Source: Pseudomonas sp. dw_358 (GTDB taxonomy: Bacteria > Pseudomonadota > Gammaproteobacteria > Pseudomonadales > Pseudomonadaceae). Taken from it: DNA of 64,000 nt. Shown here piece by piece: positions 58,507 to 64,000 of the stretch. Position numbers and translations under genes: made by a program. The notes beneath the pieces are model-generated. The model did not search any database. It saw nothing but the letters and a program-made list of their open reading frames with translations, and had not been told where the DNA came from. The stretch covers positions 105,830 through 169,829 of the forward strand of contig NZ_JAAVUX010000011.1 of NCBI RefSeq assembly GCF_018449655.1, given 5' to 3'. The number at the start of each line of letters is the position of its first letter. The stretch's first letter is position 1.

Positions 58507-59904
58507 TCAACCGTGGGTTTCGCTCGCGGCAGTTTCCAGGCCCTGCCCATCGGTGGTCGAGCTTTCCCGAGGCTGCGGCAGGATGAGGTTAAGGGCCAGG
58601 GCGGTCAGGCCGCCACTGGTAATGGCGGAGTCGAACAGGTTCTGCACCAGCTTGGGCAACAGGTGCAGCAGTTCCGGCTGGGCGGCAATGCCCAGGCCCA
58701 CGCCGAACGAGGTGGCGATGATCAACATGTTGCGCCGGTCCAGTGAGGTCTGCGCCAGAATGCGCACGCCGGCTGCGGCGACACTGCCGAACATCACCAG
58801 GGTGGCGCCGCCGAGTACCGGTTTCGGGATCTGTTGCAGCACCGCGCCAATCGCCGGCACCAGCCCGAGCAGAAACAGTAGCGCGCCGATGTATAGGCCC
58901 ACGTAGCGGCTGGCCACACCGGTGAGCTGAATCACCCCGTTGTTCTGGGCGAAGGTGGTGTTAGGGAAGGCACTGAAGGTTGCGGCGATCATGCAACTGA
59001 CCCCGTCACCCAACACACCGCCCTTGAGCCGGGCTATGTAGCTCGGGCCACGGATGGGCTCGCGGGACAGCATGCAGTTGGCGGTGAGGTCACCCACGGT
59101 TTCGATGGTGCTGATCAAGTAGATCAAGGCCACCGGCAGAAAGGCGGTCCAGTCGAAGGCGAAGCCGAACTTGAAAGGCACGGGCAGGCTGAGCAGGGGA
59201 AGCGCAGGCAGTGCCTGGGGCACTAGCTTGCCACTGAACCAGGCGGCAATGCTGCCGAGCGCCAGGCCTATGATGATGGCTGACAAGCGTATCCAAGGGG
59301 TGTTCGAGCGGTTAAGCAGGATGATCACCACCAGCACGAAGGCGCCCAGGCCGAGGTTGGTGGGTGCACCGAAGTCTGCAGCCCCGAAGCCGCCGCCCAG
59401 GTCGGTGACCCCGACCTTGATCAGGCTGATCCCGATCAGGGTGATGACGATGCCGGTCACCAGCGGCGTGATGACACGGCGTAACTGACCAATGAAACGG
59501 CTGAGCACGATCTGCACCAGGCCGCCAAAGAAGCACACACCGAAGACCATGGCCATGATGTCTTCCGGGCTGCCGCCCCGGGCTTTGACCATGAAGCCGG
59601 CGGAAAGCACGGCACCGAGGAAAGCGAAGCTGGTGCCTTGCAGGCAGATCATGCCGGCGCCGATGCCGAACGGCCGTCGTGCCTGAATGAAGGTACCGAC
59701 ACCCGACACCATCAGCGCCATACTGATGAGGTAAGGCATATGAGCGCCCAGGCCCAGGGCGGAGCCGATGATCAGGGGCGGGGTGATGATGCCGACGAAA
59801 CTGGCCAGCACATGTTGCAGGGCGGCCAGGAGGGCAGCCATGGGTGCTGGCCGGTCGTTGAGGCCGTAGATCAGATCGTTGTTGGTTGAGGGCTCTGGTT
59901 GCAT
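58507..59904 (-). CDS. NCS2 family nucleobase:cation symporter (xanthine/uracil permease type)
   Basis: This 465-residue membrane protein has about 14 helices and the nucleobase-ascorbate transporter signature QNNGVIQLTG. It also has MAALLAALQHVLASFVGIIT at the N-terminus and STIETVGDLTANCMLSREP. The length and motifs favour a purine (xanthine/uric acid) permease over the shorter uracil permeases, but substrate prediction within NCS2 is uncertain. A sigma-54-type promoter lies 40-60 bp upstream, and a RutR-like gene follows. Confidence 0.92.
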   Translation of the reverse strand: MQPEPSTNNDLIYGLNDRPAPMAALLAALQHVLASFVGIITPPLIIGSALGLGAHMPYLISMALMVSGVGTFIQARRPFGIGAGMICLQGTSFAFLGAVLSAGFMVKARGGSPEDIMAMVFGVCFFGGLVQIVLSRFIGQLRRVITPLVTGIVITLIGISLIKVGVTDLGGGFGAADFGAPTNLGLGAFVLVVIILLNRSNTPWIRLSAIIIGLALGSIAAWFSGKLVPQALPALPLLSLPVPFKFGFAFDWTAFLPVALIYLISTIETVGDLTANCMLSREPIRGPSYIARLKGGVLGDGVSCMIAATFSAFPNTTFAQNNGVIQLTGVASRYVGLYIGALLFLLGLVPAIGAVLQQIPKPVLGGATLVMFGSVAAAGVRILAQTSLDRRNMLIIATSFGVGLGIAAQPELLHLLPKLVQNLFDSAITSGGLTALALNLILPQPRESSTTDGQGLETAASETHG

Positions 59905-59945
59905 GGCTGTCTCGGTGCAGTCTGGATGGCAGATGTCGAAACCAT

Positions 59946-59962
59946 TGCAAAAAGCTGTCCAA
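59946..59962 (-). promoter_or_regulatory. Sigma-54 (RpoN) -24/-12 promoter of the NCS2 permease
   Basis: The minus strand reads TTGGACAGCTTTTTGCA. The -24 GG (59960-59959) and -12 GC (59948-59947) are exactly 10 nt apart. The element is almost identical to that of the BMP gene (TTGGTCAGTTTTTTGCA). The start is predicted near 59935, about 31 nt before the ATG. Confidence 0.77.
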
Positions 59963-60041
59963 GTGATCAGTTACTCTGTGTGTTGTGTCCTCTAAATCTT
60001 TTTAAAACAGTCAGTTAAAATTTTCAGTGACGTATCGGTCA

Positions 60042-60962
60042 TCAATCTGGCGTGCTCGCCAGGCTGTCCAGGAAGCTTTCCAGCACCAAATGGGGGCGCC
60101 GGCCCTTGCGCGTGACCCAGGACAGACTCAAGTCGTAAAAACGCTCGGTGGCCTTGAGAGCCCGCAGACGGCCCTGTTGTACCCAGAACGTGGCGTAGTG
60201 ATCAGGCAGGTAGCCGATGTAGCGGCCGGTCAGGATCAGAAAGGCCATGCCCTCGCGGTCCGAAGCGCTGGCGGTGCAATTGAGGGCCTGATAGCGCGCC
60301 TGAATGTCCACCGGCAGGCGAAAAGTAGGGGCAATGGCGTCCTGGCTATTGAGCCGCTTGTCGTCGATCTGCCGGTCCTCGGCGTAAAACAGCGGATGGC
60401 CTACGGCGCAGTAGAGCAGCGAGCGTTCGCTGTAGAGCGGCTGGTATTCCAGGCCGGATAGCGGACTGGCGGCGGGCACCACGCCCACGTGCAAGCTGCC
60501 GTCGAGTACGCCTTGCTCGACCTGGCTGGGGGCGATCATGCGGATCTGGATGCGCACGTCCGGGCCGCGGTCTTTCAACTGGGCCAGGGCGTGGGTGATG
60601 CGCATGTGCGGCAGGGTCACCAGGTTGTCGGTCAGGCCGATGTTCAGTTCACCACGCAGGTGCTGGTGCAGGCCGTTGACCTCGGTGCGAAAGTTTTCCA
60701 GGGCCCCCAGCAATTGCAACGCGCAGTGGTAGACCTCGCGACCCTCTTCAGTCAGGGAGAAGCCCGCGCGTCCCCGCTGGCACAGGCGCAAGCCCAGGCG
60801 CTGTTCCAGGTCGCTCATCTGCTGACTGATGGCCGAGCGGCCGATACCCAGCACGTTCTCGGCGGCGGAAAAGCCCCCGCACTCGACTACGCTGCGGTAG
60901 ATCTTCAATAGGCGGATGTCGAAGTCGCTGACTTGGGCAAGCGGATCGGGTCTACGGCTCAT
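60042..60962 (-). CDS. LysR-family transcriptional regulator
   Basis: This 306-residue regulator has an N-terminal winged helix (FDIRLLKIYRSVVECGGFSA, then GIGRSAISQQMSDLEQRLGL) and a substrate-binding-like effector domain from about residue 100. It is divergent from the beta-alanine aminotransferase gene, 107 nt apart, so it likely controls that operon. In P. aeruginosa the regulator at this position is called BauR; I cannot confirm orthology. A dyad abuts its start codon. Confidence 0.92.
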   Translation of the reverse strand: MSRRPDPLAQVSDFDIRLLKIYRSVVECGGFSAAENVLGIGRSAISQQMSDLEQRLGLRLCQRGRAGFSLTEEGREVYHCALQLLGALENFRTEVNGLHQHLRGELNIGLTDNLVTLPHMRITHALAQLKDRGPDVRIQIRMIAPSQVEQGVLDGSLHVGVVPAASPLSGLEYQPLYSERSLLYCAVGHPLFYAEDRQIDDKRLNSQDAIAPTFRLPVDIQARYQALNCTASASDREGMAFLILTGRYIGYLPDHYATFWVQQGRLRALKATERFYDLSLSWVTRKGRRPHLVLESFLDSLASTPD

Positions 60963-60965
60963 TGT

Positions 60966-60984
60966 TTAGTAGGCGCCTGACTAA
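60966..60984. promoter_or_regulatory. Putative LysR operator in the divergent intergenic region
   Basis: TTAGT-AGGC / GCCT-G-ACTAA forms a 19-bp interrupted inverted repeat with an AGGCGCCT core, beginning 4 nt upstream of the LysR start codon. This position suits autoregulation. The position relative to the bauA promoter is about 90-100 bp upstream of the bauA ATG. Confidence 0.45.
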
Positions 60985-61069
60985 GGATCGAAAAAGCAGG
61001 ATTTTCCAGACTTTATCTCCATGACAATTTAGCTGCAACCGACGCTGTCACCACTCTTGAGGGATTGAC

Positions 61070-62416
61070 ATGAACATGCCCGAAAACGCCCCGGCCGGAA
61101 TCACCAGCCAACTCAAGCTGGACGCTCACTGGATGCCCTATACCGCTAACCGCAGCTTCCAGCGTGACCCGCGGATCATCGTCGCCGCGCAGGGCAGCTA
61201 CCTGACCGACGATCAGGGCCGGCAAATCTACGACAGCCTATCGGGCTTGTGGACCTGCGGCGCCGGGCACACACGCAAGGAAATTCAGGAAGCGGTGTCG
61301 CGCCAACTGGGCGTGCTGGACTATTCGCCGGCCTTTCAATATGGCCATCCGCTGTCGTTTCAGCTGGCAGAAAAAATCACCGAGCTGACACCGGGCAGCC
61401 TCAATCACGTCTTCTATACCAACTCCGGTTCGGAGTGCGCCGACACCGCCGTGAAAATGGTCCGCGCCTACTGGCGCCTCAAGGGTCAGGCGACCAAGAC
61501 CAAGCTGATCGGCCGCGCCCGTGGTTATCACGGGGTGAACATTGCCGGCACCAGCCTGGGTGGGGTGAACGGCAACCGCAAGATGTTCGGTCAGTTGATG
61601 GATGTGGATCATTTGCCGCACACCTTGCTGCCGGGCAATGCCTATTCCAAGGGTTCGCCGGAGGAGGGCGGGATTGCCCTGGCAGACGAGATGCTCAAAC
61701 TGATCGAGTTGCACGATGCCTCCAACATCGCCGCGTTGATCGTCGAGCCTATGGCCGGCTCCGCTGGCGTGCTGCCGCCGCCCAAGGGTTACCTCAAGCG
61801 CCTGCGCGAAATCTGCGACCAGCACAACATCCTGCTGATCTTCGATGAAGTGATCACCGGGTTTGGTCGCACCGGCTCGATGTTCGGCGCCGATACTTTC
61901 GGCGTGACCCCGGACTTGATGTGCATCGCCAAGCAGGTCACCAACGGTGCGATCCCGATGGGCGCCGTGGTGGCCAGCAGCGAGATCTACCAGACCTTCA
62001 TGAACCAGGCCACGCCGGATTATGCCGTGGAGTTCCCCCACGGTTACACCTACTCCGCCCATCCGGTGGCGTGCGCGGCCGGCCTGGCGGCGCTGGATCT
62101 ACTGCAAAAGGAAAACCTGGTCCAGCGTGCGGCCGAGCTGGCGCCGCATTTCGAGCAGGTGCTGCATGGTGTCAAGGGTGCGAAGAATATCGTCGACATC
62201 CGCAACTTCGGCCTGGCGGGTGCTATCCAGCTGGCCGCCCGCGATGGCGATGCCATCGTGCGTCCCTACGAGGTGTCGATGAAGTTATGGAAGGCGGGTT
62301 TCTACGTGCGTTTTGGTGGCGATACCTTGCAGTTCGGCCCGACCTTCAACGCCCAGCCGCAGGATCTTGAACGCCTGTTCGATGCCGTGGGCGAAGCGCT
62401 GAACCAGGTCGATTGA
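61070..62416 (+). CDS. bauA: Omega-amino acid (beta-alanine):pyruvate aminotransferase
   Basis: This 448-residue class III PLP aminotransferase converts beta-alanine and pyruvate to malonate semialdehyde and alanine. PLP-site features are NSGSECADTAVKMVRAYW, GRARGYHGVNIAGTSLGG, LLIFDEVITGFGRTG and the Schiff-base Lys288 in CIAKQVTNGAIPMGAV. GAGGG precedes the ATG. It is followed after 21 nt by the semialdehyde dehydrogenase, giving a complete route from beta-alanine to acetyl-CoA. Confidence 0.95.
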   Translation: MNMPENAPAGITSQLKLDAHWMPYTANRSFQRDPRIIVAAQGSYLTDDQGRQIYDSLSGLWTCGAGHTRKEIQEAVSRQLGVLDYSPAFQYGHPLSFQLAEKITELTPGSLNHVFYTNSGSECADTAVKMVRAYWRLKGQATKTKLIGRARGYHGVNIAGTSLGGVNGNRKMFGQLMDVDHLPHTLLPGNAYSKGSPEEGGIALADEMLKLIELHDASNIAALIVEPMAGSAGVLPPPKGYLKRLREICDQHNILLIFDEVITGFGRTGSMFGADTFGVTPDLMCIAKQVTNGAIPMGAVVASSEIYQTFMNQATPDYAVEFPHGYTYSAHPVACAAGLAALDLLQKENLVQRAAELAPHFEQVLHGVKGAKNIVDIRNFGLAGAIQLAARDGDAIVRPYEVSMKLWKAGFYVRFGGDTLQFGPTFNAQPQDLERLFDAVGEALNQVD

Positions 62417-62437
62417 ATTCTAAGAGGATTTTTCTGC

Positions 62438-63931
<1,494 letters not shown>

Positions 63932-63942
63932 CGCTGCCAGGA

Positions 63943-63974
63943 AGCAGCCCGTGAGGGCTGCTTTTGGCTTTTTT
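63943..63974 (+). terminator. Intrinsic terminator after the aminotransferase-dehydrogenase operon
   Basis: AGCAGCCC (63943-63950), a GTGA tetraloop and GGGCTGCT (63955-63962) form a perfect 8-bp stem followed by TT and then a second T-run (63970-63974). It lies 11 nt downstream of the stop. Confidence 0.88.
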
Positions 63975-64000
63975 GCCGCCTATGACAGTTTTTTGAATTT

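Overview
The window is a GC-rich, densely packed chromosomal segment of a Pseudomonas species, most likely from the P. fluorescens lineage. The strongest evidence is gene order. From about 7.8 to 27.5 kb the order retS, purD, purH, fis, dusB, a zinc-ribbon membrane protein, prmA, accC, accB, dsbD, gcbA, a DUF2333 gene, a NUDIX gene, a SUI1-like gene and speA follows the P. aeruginosa PA4856-PA4839 block as I remember it. A REP-type inverted pair of the kind common in fluorescent pseudomonads lies between purH and purD. I see no prophage, transposase, CRISPR array, rRNA or tRNA gene.

Region by region. (1) 1-6.3 kb holds two divergent cobalamin (corrin ring) operons: cobL-cbiD leftward and cobG-cobH-cobI-cobJ rightward. 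CobJ carries an N-terminal CbiG-like part, so an oxygen-dependent CobG coexists with CbiG and CbiD functions. (2) 6.4-7.85 kb holds two unrecognised tandem genes that look like diverged paralogues. (3) 7.85-27.5 kb is the conserved housekeeping and signalling block described above: the RetS hybrid sensor, purine synthesis, Fis/DusB, acetyl-CoA carboxylase subunits, DsbD, a diguanylate cyclase and arginine decarboxylase. The aroQ gene expected between dsbD and accB is missing; a 413-nt gap there contains a plausible promoter and a structured leader. (4) 27.5-38.9 kb is mixed: a lipoprotein hydrolase, a MATE pump, small membrane proteins, two DUF4136 lipoproteins, CmoM, a MazG-like protein, LysE, two AraC regulators, a FabG4-like/MaoC pair without a thiolase, and an SBF-family transporter. 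(5) 39-45.8 kb holds a nearly passenger-less autotransporter barrel, a RIO kinase, a copper-export cassette (copA-cueR and divergent copZ, each with a recognisable CueR promoter) and a Bcr/CflA pump. (6) 47-60 kb is a purine/nucleobase acquisition and deamination region: adenine deaminase, a 2OG-Fe(II) oxygenase, a BMP-type nucleoside ABC transporter, 8-oxoguanine deaminase, a TetR regulator and an NCS2 permease. (7) 60-64 kb holds a LysR regulator divergent from beta-alanine:pyruvate aminotransferase and CoA-acylating methylmalonate-semialdehyde dehydrogenase.

The most interesting regulatory signal is in region 6. The three transporter units (BMP binding protein, ABC ATPase/permeases, NCS2 permease) each have a sigma-54-type -24/-12 element with exact GG-N10-GC spacing just upstream of the first gene. 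This suggests that purine uptake here is a nitrogen-scavenging programme under RpoN control. The most novel coding content is the unassigned paralogue pair at 6.4-7.85 kb.
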